The position numbers were made by a program, and so were the translations under genes. From Acidobacteriota bacterium (GTDB lineage: Bacteria; Acidobacteriota; Terriglobia; Acidiferrales; UBA7541), in the NCBI GenBank assembly GCA_013289695.1, contig JABCZK010000019.1:18355-82354 (forward strand): a stretch of DNA of 64,000 nt. The letters are read 5' to 3'. Shown here in pieces: positions 1 to 7,923 of this stretch (positions are counted from its first letter, which is position 1; each line of letters starts with the position of its first letter). The notes under the pieces are model-generated. The model had not been told where the DNA came from, ran no database searches, and worked only from the letters and a program-made list of their open reading frames with translations.

Positions 1-1025
1 GCGCGATACTGGTCCACAGTCGTATCGATGCTCTTGAAATACTTGTTCTCGGTGTCCGCGGTCGGATTATTGAACGCCATCGCCTTGAACGGACCGATTT
101 TCGGCGTATATCGCAAGAGAATGGCGAGCACCCGGGTCGTGAATCCCGGCTTCGCGTAATCCTTTCCCCACTCCTTCTCATAGTCGGAGCGCGATAGGCG
201 GTAGAGGAACTTCTTTTTCGCAAAATCAGGCTGCTCGCGCATCATGTCCTTCTGATGGGTTCGCAGCGCAACCTGCGTCAACTCCGGAATCATCCGGCTG
301 ACCGCAAAGCGATAGGAACCAACGGCGAGATCCTCGCGCGGCAACACGTCCTTCAACTCCAATCCGTAAACCACGGGAAACGTCCGCTCCAGCAGAGGCT
401 TGGATACCTGGAACCCGATGAAATCGTGATATTGCTTCGACGCGTAACGATTCTTCGCGACCTGTACCATGTCAAATCCGAACTCCGTCTTCAGATGCGC
501 GGTATGGTTTTCGGCGTACTTCACTGAATTTCCGTACTTCGCGCGAAGTTTCGGATACTCGATCGCTACTGCCTCGTTGACTGCGGGATGCCCCGCAGCA
601 TCAGCCGTGTAATGTGCCAGCGCACCCAGAGCGAACGCGTACTCGTTGGAGTCCTGACTTTGCGCCAGCAGCTCCCGCACGAAGTCACCGCTGCGAACGT
701 AGTGCACCAAGTTGCTGAATTCCACGCTGCCAAACGGGTAATAGCCGAGGTCCTGGATCACGGCGCCGCCGTAGGCATAGGCGTGCGCTTCCGTGAGCTG
801 GCCTTCGGTAAGGGTTGGAAATCGCTGGAGGAGAAGTGGGCGGAGCTCATCGGTCCACACCAAGTCCACGATTTCCTCGTGGGTCAGCACGGAGTATGCG
901 AAGGAATGGCCGTGGCACAGGAGCACGGCGAGAACAATCGCCACGATGCGGATTGACCAGCGGCTCCGGTTAGCGAACGTAGCAGTTTGCGGGACTCGCG
1001 TTCTAATCTGATTTCCTGAGCTCAT
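1..1025 (-). CDS. Zinc-dependent phospholipase C-like secreted protein (partial, 3' end off the window)
   Basis: The frame is open to the left edge, so the C-terminus is missing; 341 residues are visible. An uncharged stretch at about residues 25-43 looks like a signal peptide or anchor. Candidate zinc ligands occur in the order and spacing expected of the Zn_dep_PLPC family: His49, His81, Asp92, His108, His138, Asp142 and His146 (motif HYTADAAGH). In known members this fold hydrolyses phospholipid or glycosyl-PI head groups outside the cytoplasm; the substrate here is unknown. The start is the first in-frame ATG, which overlaps the end of the small upstream gene on the same strand by 23 bases, suggesting coupling. 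Family placement is by motif recognition, not by a search. Confidence 0.75.
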   Translation of the reverse strand, partial: MSSGNQIRTRVPQTATFANRSRWSIRIVAIVLAVLLCHGHSFAYSVLTHEEIVDLVWTDELRPLLLQRFPTLTEGQLTEAHAYAYGGAVIQDLGYYPFGSVEFSNLVHYVRSGDFVRELLAQSQDSNEYAFALGALAHYTADAAGHPAVNEAVAIEYPKLRAKYGNSVKYAENHTAHLKTEFGFDMVQVAKNRYASKQYHDFIGFQVSKPLLERTFPVVYGLELKDVLPREDLAVGSYRFAVSRMIPELTQVALRTHQKDMMREQPDFAKKKFLYRLSRSDYEKEWGKDYAKPGFTTRVLAILLRYTPKIGPFKAMAFNNPTADTENKYFKSIDTTVDQYR

Positions 1026-1206
1026 GGACGAGTTTCTTGGCCTCTTTCATTCTTTCTTTGTAAAACGAGGGGCTGGTCAGAGCTTTGTTCGCGCTGGCGC
1101 GCAGGTGCTCCCTGACGCCCTTCTTCGACAAAAATAGAGATAAGGCTGTATACGTTTTGATTTCTTTCTCGAGAAACCTGACGGCTTGTTGTTTCGCGTC
1201 ATGCAT
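1003..1206 (-). CDS. Small hypothetical basic/helical protein (67 aa)
   Basis: No family recognised. The longest open frame begins at 1269, but the ATG at 1206 is preceded by a clear GGAGG six bases upstream, so that start is preferred. The product is charged and helical, rich in Lys, Glu and Ala, without membrane segments, and ends KKLVHELRKSD. Its last codons overlap the start of the phospholipase C-like gene, so the two are probably co-transcribed. It could be a cytoplasmic partner of unknown role. Existence as a gene rests on the ribosome binding site and the compact layout. Confidence 0.55.
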   Translation of the reverse strand: MHDAKQQAVRFLEKEIKTYTALSLFLSKKGVREHLRASANKALTSPSFYKERMKEAKKLVHELRKSD

Positions 1207-1312
1207 CGCCCACCTCCAAGCTGACAGACTCGCGCTGGCTGAGAAATGGAATATCGCTACGTGCATCACACTTCTTCCAGCTATGCCGCAGGCGCATCCG
1301 GCGGCGAAGAGT

Positions 1313-1468
1313 CTAAATACGTCCGAGAATCACGAGAATCACAACCACCAGCAGCACCAGGCCCAAACCGCCCGTCGGGAAATAGCCCCACTCGCGACTG
1401 TGACCCCAGCGCGGGAAGGCGCCGACGAGCGCCAGGATCAAAAAGATAATCAAGATTGTTCCAAGCAT
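1313..1468 (-). CDS. DUF3309-type small membrane protein (51 aa)
   Basis: A short ORF with ATG at 1468 and AGGAG eight bases upstream. The product begins MLGTILIIFLILALVGAFP, has a central PRWGHSREWGYFPTGG loop, then a second hydrophobic segment ending in ILGRI. Two membrane-spanning stretches around a Trp/Gly-rich turn match the layout of the DUF3309 family, small proteins common in Proteobacteria and Acidobacteriota with no known function. It sits between the Lys/Pro-repeat protein and the small hypothetical, all on the minus strand. Confidence 0.75.
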   Translation of the reverse strand: MLGTILIIFLILALVGAFPRWGHSREWGYFPTGGLGLVLLVVVILVILGRI

Positions 1469-1587
1469 TTTTTTCTCCTCTTATCCGATGGAAGCAGGTC
1501 CGAAACTTTCTGATTCTGCCGGCGCTGCTGGGGCGATTCGATCCGTACGGCTCGCAATCGCCCCCTGAAGCAAGCGGGGACGGACGG

Positions 1588-2265
1588 TTAGAGTACGACG
1601 CTGATGGAAACGCGCGTATCGGGATAATACGGGTTGTACAGGTAATACCCGCCGTCAATGTAATCAACGTACACGTCGTCGGTGTAGTACCAGCCCACCG
1701 GCCACGGCTGCACAAATCCGAACCAAAACCCGCCGTACTGAAAGCGCGAATATCCTCCGACCATCTCGGGTTGGCTGATGACGAAAACGTGCTCGCGGCC
1801 GAAATTGGCGCGGAAGCGATCGTCAGGTATGCGAGCGCTGCCTCGGGCGCTTAGGCGCAGTGCCGGCACCGCGCGTTGCCTCTGCTCTTCGGCCGGAGTC
1901 CGCTGCGCATGTTGCTGGTTATTCGATTTGGCCTGCTCTGGCTGGCCCTTCGCCTCTTGCTGTTTTTCAGGCTTGGCCGCATCCTGTTTCGCCGACTTGG
2001 TGTCCTCTTGTTTCGCGGGTTTGGCTTCTTGCTGTTTTTCAGGCTTAGCTGCTTCCTGTTTCACCGGCTTGGTCTCTTCTTGTTTCGCGGGTTTGGCCTC
2101 CGGTTTGTTTTCAGGCTTGGCTGCTTCCTGTTTCGCCGGTTTGGCTTCTGGCTTGTTTTCAGGCTTGGCTTCCTGTTCGTGCTGCTCTTGACGTGCATAA
2201 GCACTCGCAGTACTGCCGAGTAGCAAAAGCAACGCCGCTGTGCTGAGAACTCCGAATCGTTTCAT
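1588..2265 (-). CDS. Secreted Lys/Pro/Glu-repeat protein with aromatic C-terminal domain (225 aa)
   Basis: ATG at 2265 is preceded by GGAGG and followed by a signal peptide (MKRFGVLSTAALLLLLGSTA, cut near AYA). Residues of about 30-115 are a low-complexity tract built from units such as EAKPAKQE, AAKPEKQQ and ENKPEAKP. The last 80 residues form a separate domain rich in Gly, Tyr, Trp and Phe (for example YGGFWFGFVQPWP, then VDYIDGGYYLYNPYYP). The likely place is the periplasm or outer surface; the cationic/anionic tract could bind cell wall or act as a spacer. This is inference, since no function is known for such proteins. The longer open frame up to 2436 lacks a good ribosome binding site and is not used. 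Confidence 0.7.
   Translation of the reverse strand: MKRFGVLSTAALLLLLGSTASAYARQEQHEQEAKPENKPEAKPAKQEAAKPENKPEAKPAKQEETKPVKQEAAKPEKQQEAKPAKQEDTKSAKQDAAKPEKQQEAKGQPEQAKSNNQQHAQRTPAEEQRQRAVPALRLSARGSARIPDDRFRANFGREHVFVISQPEMVGGYSRFQYGGFWFGFVQPWPVGWYYTDDVYVDYIDGGYYLYNPYYPDTRVSISVVL
1960..2180. repeat. In-gene low-complexity repeat tract
   Basis: On the plus strand, words such as GGCTTGGC, TGTTTCGCC and TTGCTGTTTTTCAGG recur every 36-48 bases. They encode the Lys/Pro/Glu units of the minus-strand gene. The units vary in length and wording, so the tract probably grew by slippage or recombination inside the gene. Confidence 0.7.
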
Positions 2266-2392
2266 GAGTCGTGCCTCCATTCGTATGAATCCGCGCGCCG
2301 TCGCTCTTCGCGTCTGGCGCGATAATTCCTTCGCCGCGTTGCGCCAGATTGGCGCGCGGCGGCTGTTTGAATTACGGTCAATTCCGGACTGT

Positions 2393-2584
2393 TTACGTCC
2401 CGACGTGCATCCGCGACAGGGAGTGAAAAAGTCCAAAAATGTTCAGCAACCACAAGACAGTGGCGATCACCACCACGGCGTTCAGAAGTGACTTGATCGA
2501 TCCCGCCATCGGTATGAAGTTGTTCACCAGCCACAGCAGAACTCCCACCACAATCAGAACCATCAATATCTGAAGTAACGGCAT
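2393..2584 (-). CDS. Thivi_2564-type small membrane protein (63 aa)
   Basis: The ATG at 2584 gives a protein with two hydrophobic segments (LQILMVLIVVGVLLWLV and LNAVVVIATVLWLLNIFGLF) joined by NNFIPMAGSIKS. This is the arrangement I associate with the Thivi_2564 family of small bacterial inner-membrane proteins of unknown role. A frame open to 2689 adds an unconvincing 35-residue hydrophilic head, so the inner start is preferred although its ribosome binding site (AAGGGG) is rather far away. It lies just upstream of the Lys/Pro-repeat gene on the same strand. Confidence 0.65.
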   Translation of the reverse strand: MPLLQILMVLIVVGVLLWLVNNFIPMAGSIKSLLNAVVVIATVLWLLNIFGLFHSLSRMHVGT

Positions 2585-2891
2585 AAGCTTTTTTACCCCT
2601 TTCTCTTTACAGGCAGACACTTCGGCCTGTCCCAAGTTGTCGCGCGAAATTTCTGGCTTGATCCAAAGACCTGTTACCGGCGGCTGCACTGAGAGGAAAC
2701 CTGCGATCTCCGGTGTCTTTCAGGCGAAGTCTCTTGGACTTGGTTCCGGCCTGCTACGTTGACTTCACCTAGGGCAACATCTTAGATGGGTCCAATGGGC
2801 ATATCTGTTCACTACAGCACATTACCGGGATTTTGATTGTGCCGGTTCGCACCGATGGTAAAATGTCGGATTCGCGAAAGGAGTTTCAGAA

Positions 2892-3584
2892 GTGGCAACT
2901 AAAGCGCAAAGTCACCCGACGACCACCAGGAGCAAGCCCGGCGGGAAGAAAACCTTCAGCGCCCAGGATTTTCTGCAGTCCTCCGGAGTCGCGAGAAAGG
3001 TCGCCGAGTTTGCGAAGAAAGAAACGATCTTCTCGCAAGGTGATCTCTCGAAAGATGTGTTGTACATCCAAAAAGGTGGCGTGCGGCTCTCGGTCGTAAA
3101 TGAAGCCGGCAGGGAAGCGGTGGTGGCTGTCTTGGGACCGGGCGATTTTTTTGGCGAAGGATGCCTGGCCGGCCAGCCGATCCGCATCGGGTCGGCGACG
3201 GCGATCGCCCCGACCAGTCTACTGGTCATCGAAAAGAAGGAAATGATCCGCGTCCTGCACCACGAACACGAATTTTCCGACCGCTTCATCACGTACATGC
3301 TTTCGCGCAACATCCGCATCGAAGAAGATCTGGTTGATCAGCTTTTTAATTCCAGCGAGAAGCGCCTGGCGCGCACGCTGTTGCTGCTGGCCCGTTACGG
3401 CACCGAAGATAAACCGCAGCGAGTTCTGCCAAAGATCTCACAGGAGACGCTGGCGGAAATGGTAGGCACCACGCGCTCACGCGTGAATTTTTTCATGAAC
3501 AAATTCCGCAAGCTCGGTTTCATCAAGTACAACGGCGGCTTGCAGATCAACACCTCCCTGTTGAGCGTCGTGCTGCACGAATAA
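2892..3584 (+). CDS. Crp/Fnr-family transcriptional regulator
   Basis: A GTG start with AAAGGAG eight bases upstream gives 230 residues, usual for the family. An N-terminal cyclic-nucleotide-binding-type beta-roll (about residues 25-140, with FSQGDLSKDVLYIQKGGVRL and GPGDFFGEG) is followed by a dimer helix and a C-terminal winged helix with the recognition motif ISQETLAEMVGTTRSRVNFF. The FNR-type four-cysteine cluster is absent, so it probably responds to a small molecule or redox signal rather than through an iron-sulphur cluster. The ligand is unknown. It is divergent from the small envelope-protein genes to its left and could control them; that is inference from position only. Confidence 0.9.
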   Translation: MATKAQSHPTTTRSKPGGKKTFSAQDFLQSSGVARKVAEFAKKETIFSQGDLSKDVLYIQKGGVRLSVVNEAGREAVVAVLGPGDFFGEGCLAGQPIRIGSATAIAPTSLLVIEKKEMIRVLHHEHEFSDRFITYMLSRNIRIEEDLVDQLFNSSEKRLARTLLLLARYGTEDKPQRVLPKISQETLAEMVGTTRSRVNFFMNKFRKLGFIKYNGGLQINTSLLSVVLHE

Positions 3585-3662
3585 CTTCAGCGAATTACCT
3601 CTGGCATCTCCGCCAGCTCCCTTCGCCCGGCGGCGCGCGATTCCAAAGCAGCGTCGTCGCTC

Positions 3663-4625
3663 CTACGGGATCAGCACGATTTTGCCGTACGCGCCCCCGG
3701 CCATGATCGCGCTATGCGCGCGTGCCGCTTCGGCGAGAGGAATTTCCTGGCCGATCACAGGACGAAGCGTTTTGTTCTCCAATCCCGCAACCAGCGCGGC
3801 ATGAACGCTGATCAGCTCCTGGGGTGTGGCGTTCGCCATGCTCATGCCCAGGATCGCGCCATCTCGTCCCATGATGTCGCGCGGAGTAATCTCCGCGTTG
3901 CCGCGGCTGCCAACGACGGAAACGCGGCCGTGAGGCGCGAGAATCGCGAGATCGCGGCCCAGATTCACGTTAGCGAGCATCTCGACGATCAAGTCGTAAC
4001 CGCGGCCGCCCGTTGCCGCCAGAGCTTCCTCAAAATGATTGGCAGCAGAATGATCGAGCACCTGGTGCGCTCCCTCGGCCAACACGAGTTTTCGTCCACG
4101 CTCGGAACCAACGGTCCCGATCACGCGCAGCCCTGCGGCGCGCGCCAGTTGCACTGCGGCGATTCCGACGCCACCGCTCGCGCCATGCACCAGCAAAGTT
4201 TCGCCAGCCAAAGCATGCGCGCGATGAAATAACGCGCGAAAAGCCGTGACGTACGGAACGTGCATCGCAGCGCCTTGGGCGAAGGAGACATGCGCAGGCA
4301 GCGGAAACACGAACTGCTCCTCGCACAGCGCCAGCTCCGCATACGTACCGGACAAGCTGCCGGCCAAATACACGCGCTCTCCCGGTTTGCAGCGCTTCGC
4401 ATCCGGGCCGGCCGATTCCACCGTGCCGGCGCCGTCGCTGCCTGGCGTGTAGGGGAGCGTTGGCTTGCGGGGATAGGTGCCTGAGCGCATGTACACTTCC
4501 ACGGGGTTGACGCCGGCGGCGCGAATGCGCACCACCACCTGCGCGCCAGAGGCTTTTGGATCGGGCACTTCTTCCAGCCGCATTACTTCTGGGCCGCCGA
4601 AATCTTTCACGCGAATTGCTTTCAT
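3663..4625 (-). CDS. NADPH:quinone oxidoreductase, MDR superfamily (zeta-crystallin type)
   Basis: At 320 residues this is full length for the zinc-free quinone reductase branch of the medium-chain dehydrogenases. The N-terminal GroES-like part carries AGVNPVEVYMRSG; the Rossmann part carries the dinucleotide motif HGASGGVGIAAVQLA around residues 145-160. No catalytic zinc cysteines are seen. The expected reaction is NADPH-dependent reduction of quinones or enones in the cytoplasm. It is followed 52 bases away by a 2-hydroxyacid dehydrogenase gene on the same strand, which lies upstream in transcription. Confidence 0.88.
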   Translation of the reverse strand: MKAIRVKDFGGPEVMRLEEVPDPKASGAQVVVRIRAAGVNPVEVYMRSGTYPRKPTLPYTPGSDGAGTVESAGPDAKRCKPGERVYLAGSLSGTYAELALCEEQFVFPLPAHVSFAQGAAMHVPYVTAFRALFHRAHALAGETLLVHGASGGVGIAAVQLARAAGLRVIGTVGSERGRKLVLAEGAHQVLDHSAANHFEEALAATGGRGYDLIVEMLANVNLGRDLAILAPHGRVSVVGSRGNAEITPRDIMGRDGAILGMSMANATPQELISVHAALVAGLENKTLRPVIGQEIPLAEAARAHSAIMAGGAYGKIVLIP

Positions 4626-4677
4626 GGCTTCTCCTGTTCTCGTGTGCCCCGCGAAATCACGCGAGAAATTAATCGAC

Positions 4678-5646
4678 TTAGAGTTTCAATAGCGAGGGCG
4701 CGGGCTTGCCGGCCAGCACAGCGTCAATATTGTCTAGCGCGAGCATGCCCATCGCTGTGTTGGTCTCCAGAGTGGCGCTTCCGATATGCGGCAGCAAAAA
4801 GGTATTCTGCAGCCGGATATACCCAGGATTAATGTTCGGCTCACCCTCGAACACATCCAAACCCGCGGCGGCCACGCGGCCGGTCTTCAGCGCCGCGATC
4901 AGAGCTTCATCTTCCACCAGTCCCCCGCGCGCCGAATTGATCACAATCGCTCCCGCCGGCAGCAGCGCAATGTTCTGCGCATTCAGAAAATGATGCGTCT
5001 CCGGCGTGTGCGGCGCATGCAGGCTCAGGAACTGGCTGACGCGCAGCAAACCCTGCGCACTTCGGTGAAAGACAGCGTCTCCCGCAAGCTCCTGAGTCAG
5101 CGGATTGCGATTGTAATAGTGGATCTTCATGCCAAGCGCGCGCGCCCGTCGCGCCACGGCCTGGCCGATGCGCCCCATCCCGAAAATGCCCAGCACTTTG
5201 CCGGCACAATCCCATCCCAGCAGCCGGGCACCAGAACTCATCTTCGCCCAAGCCCCGGTCCGCACCAATTGTTCTGCCTCGTAAGCCCGCCGCGCAGCCC
5301 CCAGCAGCAACAGCATCGCCAAGTCCGCCGTCGCATCGGTCAGCACGCCCGGAGTATTGGCAATCGGCATGTTCCTTGCAGCTGCCGCGCGCAGATCAAT
5401 GTGATCGTAGCCCACCGAAAAAGTCGCGATCACTTTCACCGACGCCGCAACGCGGCGAAAGAATTCCGCATCCAGCTTCACCACCGGGCTGATAAAAAGC
5501 GCATCCGCTCCTTCCGCCGCGCGCAGCACGTCCTCATATCGAGTCGGCGCGTCACTGGATACGCGCCGCACCGTGAAATCCCGCGCGATGCGCCCTTCCA
5601 CATCCTCGGTGAATTGCCCCAACACCACCAGAATTGCTTTGCTCAA
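4678..5646 (-). CDS. D-isomer-specific 2-hydroxyacid dehydrogenase (glyoxylate/hydroxypyruvate reductase-like)
   Basis: The recognisable protein runs from LSKAILVVLG to the end. It has the NAD-binding motif GIFGMGRIGQAVARR, the catalytic Arg in INSARGGLVEDEAL, the acidic residue in GLDVFEGEP, and His in LLPHIGSAT. This set defines the family that interconverts 2-keto acids and D-2-hydroxy acids with NAD(P)H. The start is uncertain: a TTG at 5646 sits after a purine-rich stretch and gives 322 residues, a normal length. The frame stays open to 6057, but that extension overlaps a divergent gene and has no family resemblance. Confidence 0.85.
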   Translation of the reverse strand: MSKAILVVLGQFTEDVEGRIARDFTVRRVSSDAPTRYEDVLRAAEGADALFISPVVKLDAEFFRRVAASVKVIATFSVGYDHIDLRAAAARNMPIANTPGVLTDATADLAMLLLLGAARRAYEAEQLVRTGAWAKMSSGARLLGWDCAGKVLGIFGMGRIGQAVARRARALGMKIHYYNRNPLTQELAGDAVFHRSAQGLLRVSQFLSLHAPHTPETHHFLNAQNIALLPAGAIVINSARGGLVEDEALIAALKTGRVAAAGLDVFEGEPNINPGYIRLQNTFLLPHIGSATLETNTAMGMLALDNIDAVLAGKPAPSLLKL

Positions 5647-5881
5647 ATTCCGCCGCCCTTCCCGCGCCGGCGATTTTGCCGCGCCAAGAGATTTTACCCG
5701 ATTCGCGAAAAGATGCCTGCAAAGGTAGCGGTAAGGCACGCCCGAAATTAACGAACGTATTGCCAGCCGGGGATTACAGGCGTACACTCTCGCCGATGAA
5801 ACCCGGGGAAGCAGACAGCCCCTAACCATTGCTCGGTGTGTCCCTCCCCCGCTGCCTGCATCCCAACCTAGGAGAAGGACT

Positions 5882-6835
5882 ATGCGAAAATCATTGTTTT
5901 TGGCGCTGTTCTTGGTGTGTCTACAGCCTGCCGCGTGGGGCCAGGCAACACTGATACCTGCGGGAACCCTGCTCCATTGCACGATAGACGATCCCACTAT
6001 TTCTCCGAAAACCGCGCAAGTTGGCGACCCGGTGCTCTGCCACCTCAGCCAGTTCACCGAGTTCGGTCACGCCGCATTCCCGCGCGGCTCCTACCTGGAA
6101 GGACGCCTGGAAGCAGCCAAGCAGCCGGGCCACTTTATTGGCAAGGGATATCTCGATATCGTTTTCGATCACATCGGCATGCCGAATACAGACGCCGACC
6201 TGAACGCCAGAATCGTGGCAGCGCAGGGTCAGCACGTGGATAAACAGGGCGACATCATGGGGCACGGCCACGCCAAGCGCGACATGATCGAATGGGCGAT
6301 TCCCCCGCTGTGGCCCTGGAAGGTGCTCACCCTGCCAGCCCGCGGACCACAACCCAAGCTGAAGAGCGAGCAAATGATCACTCTAAAAGTAATGCAAGAC
6401 GTCGAGCTGCCTCGCCTAACGGCATATGTATCCCCGACGCCGTCGCGCTACTACGGAGACCCGAATGCACGTGCGAATGTAGCGCCGCGCGCGCAATCTT
6501 ACGCCCAGCCATCCAGCGGCCCGGTCGCGACACAATCTTCGCCGGGTGTGTACTACGTGCCGTCACCGTCCAGCACTCCCGCCGCCCCGCCCGCTTCGCT
6601 GGGCCCGGCGCAACCGGAACTGCCCAGCCGCGCCCTTACGCTGGTAGCGTTGAAGTCGGAGGCGATCTACCCAGCCAGGGATTACTGGGTCGCCGGCCGC
6701 CTGCTTTTCTACGTGCTGCCAGACGGCAGCGAGGCGTCCACCGACCTCAAGAGTATTGATTGGCAGCGCACCACGGACCTGAACGCTGAACGCGGAGTCC
6801 GCATCACATTGCGGACCACGCCCACCCAGTTCTAG
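5882..6835 (+). CDS. Secreted hypothetical protein (317 aa), Acidobacteria-type
   Basis: ATG with AGGAG seven bases upstream, then a signal peptide (MRKSLFLALFLVCLQPAAWG). The N-terminal half has a beta-rich pattern (IPAGTLLHCTIDDPTISPKT, GDPVLCHL, GSYLEGRLE) resembling envelope proteins that describe an extractable surface or conjugal-type core, but I cannot name the family. A Pro/Ser-rich linker at about residues 185-250 leads to a C-terminal domain with YWVAGRLLFYVLPDGS. Probably periplasmic or outer-membrane attached. Transcribed divergently from the 2-hydroxyacid dehydrogenase. Confidence 0.65.
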   Translation: MRKSLFLALFLVCLQPAAWGQATLIPAGTLLHCTIDDPTISPKTAQVGDPVLCHLSQFTEFGHAAFPRGSYLEGRLEAAKQPGHFIGKGYLDIVFDHIGMPNTDADLNARIVAAQGQHVDKQGDIMGHGHAKRDMIEWAIPPLWPWKVLTLPARGPQPKLKSEQMITLKVMQDVELPRLTAYVSPTPSRYYGDPNARANVAPRAQSYAQPSSGPVATQSSPGVYYVPSPSSTPAAPPASLGPAQPELPSRALTLVALKSEAIYPARDYWVAGRLLFYVLPDGSEASTDLKSIDWQRTTDLNAERGVRITLRTTPTQF

Positions 6836-7122
6836 AGGCGAAAATTCCCGGCCCCAAGCGCGACGCCCAGCCAGCCACGGGCGCCACCCCACCAGTTTGC
6901 CCGGCTGGCCTTACGCAATGCGGAAAACTGAACGTAGGCCAAGGTTTCGACTTTGTAGCGGCCAGCTTTAGCTGGGCGCCTTTGACTCTTGCAGTCCTCG
7001 CACAGCGTCCAACCCCGCACCCTTCAAGTCGAAGCCCAGCCCACCCGCCCCCGCTCGTTTTCATCTCAAGAACCAAAATTCCAGTTAAAATTCCGCGAAT
7101 TCTCAAGGAAGGCCGCGACGCA

Positions 7123-7734
7123 ATGAAATTTCTAGTACGAAAAGCAGCCCCAGAAGATGTCCCGCGCCTGCGCGAACTAATTGAAGCCTCCGTCCGCGGC
7201 CTGCAAGCGGCCGATTACACCCCGGCGCAAATCGCGGGCGCGCTCGAATCGGTCTATGGAGTAGATACCCAACTAATCGCCGATGGGACCTATTTTGCCG
7301 TGGAGCGTGTAGCAGTGCGTGAAGAAGACGAGCCCGCAGCGCCTCCTCCACTCGTCACTAATCACTCATCACGAATCACTGTTCCCGTCGCCTGCGGCGG
7401 ATGGAGCAAGCGCAAAACTCTCTATGGCGGCGATCAATATGCCCGCCGCGAGGACTCCCTGCTCGATCCCGCCCGCGATGCCGCGAAGATTCGCGCCTTC
7501 TTCGTCCATCCCCAATGGGCGCGGCGCGGCATTGGCACCTTAATCCTCGAAGCTTGCGAGAACGCCGCCCGCGCAGCCGGCTTCACCCGCCTGGAAATGG
7601 GCGCAACGTTGAGCGGCGTCGCGTTCTATTGCGCGAAGGGCTACGCCGCGCTGGAAAATTTGCAAGTGCCCCTGAGTAACGGAGAAATACTCCCCATCGT
7701 GAGAATGGCGAAGGAAATCAAACGCAAGTTCTGA
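7123..7734 (+). CDS. GNAT-family N-acetyltransferase with an in-frame heptamer-repeat insertion
   Basis: The ATG at 7123 opens MKFLVRKAAPEDVPRLRELI, a standard GNAT beginning; a longer frame from 6982 has no family character. The acetyl-CoA loop is seen as VHPQWARRGIGTLILEACE, followed by the typical C-terminal GVAFYCAKGYAAL. Between the usual TYFAVE strand and the CGGWSKRKTLYGG strand lie about 25 extra residues (EEDEPAAPPPLVTNHSSRIT). The DNA there contains four tandem heptamers at 7353-7380, so the insertion probably came from repeat expansion that kept the frame. Substrate unknown; cytoplasmic. Confidence 0.85.
   Translation: MKFLVRKAAPEDVPRLRELIEASVRGLQAADYTPAQIAGALESVYGVDTQLIADGTYFAVERVAVREEDEPAAPPPLVTNHSSRITVPVACGGWSKRKTLYGGDQYARREDSLLDPARDAAKIRAFFVHPQWARRGIGTLILEACENAARAAGFTRLEMGATLSGVAFYCAKGYAALENLQVPLSNGEILPIVRMAKEIKRKF
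7353..7380 (+). repeat. Tandem heptamer repeat (four units) inside the GNAT gene
   Basis: The bases read CGTCACT AATCACT CATCACG AATCACT, four seven-base units sharing the pattern NRTCACN. It encodes VTNHSSRIT within the extra loop of the acetyltransferase. Short heptamer tandem repeats usually sit between genes; here one lies inside a coding frame. Confidence 0.75.
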
Positions 7735-7923
7735 GAGCGAGGGGCTAAGTCGCGCCTAGTGCGGCGCGCGATCATACCACTCGGATAGTTGACGTAGAAG
7801 TTGATTAGTGTTTGAGTATGCCGTTGGTTCTGCAGTTCCGGGTGCCGACCCTGATTCGCGGCGAGCGTGGGGCGCCGGCCCCGTGAAAAAGCGGGCGTGA
7901 CCTTTGAGCGAAAGGCTAAGCGC

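Noticed and set aside
1960..2180. CRISPR-like regular repeats
   Set aside because: The repeats encode Lys/Pro/Glu units in one open frame, vary in length, and have no unique spacers or Cas genes nearby.
4678..6057. Long 459-codon frame for the 2-hydroxyacid dehydrogenase
   Set aside because: The first 137 codons overlap a divergent gene with a clear signal peptide and ribosome binding site, and have no dehydrogenase character. The TTG at 5646 is used instead.
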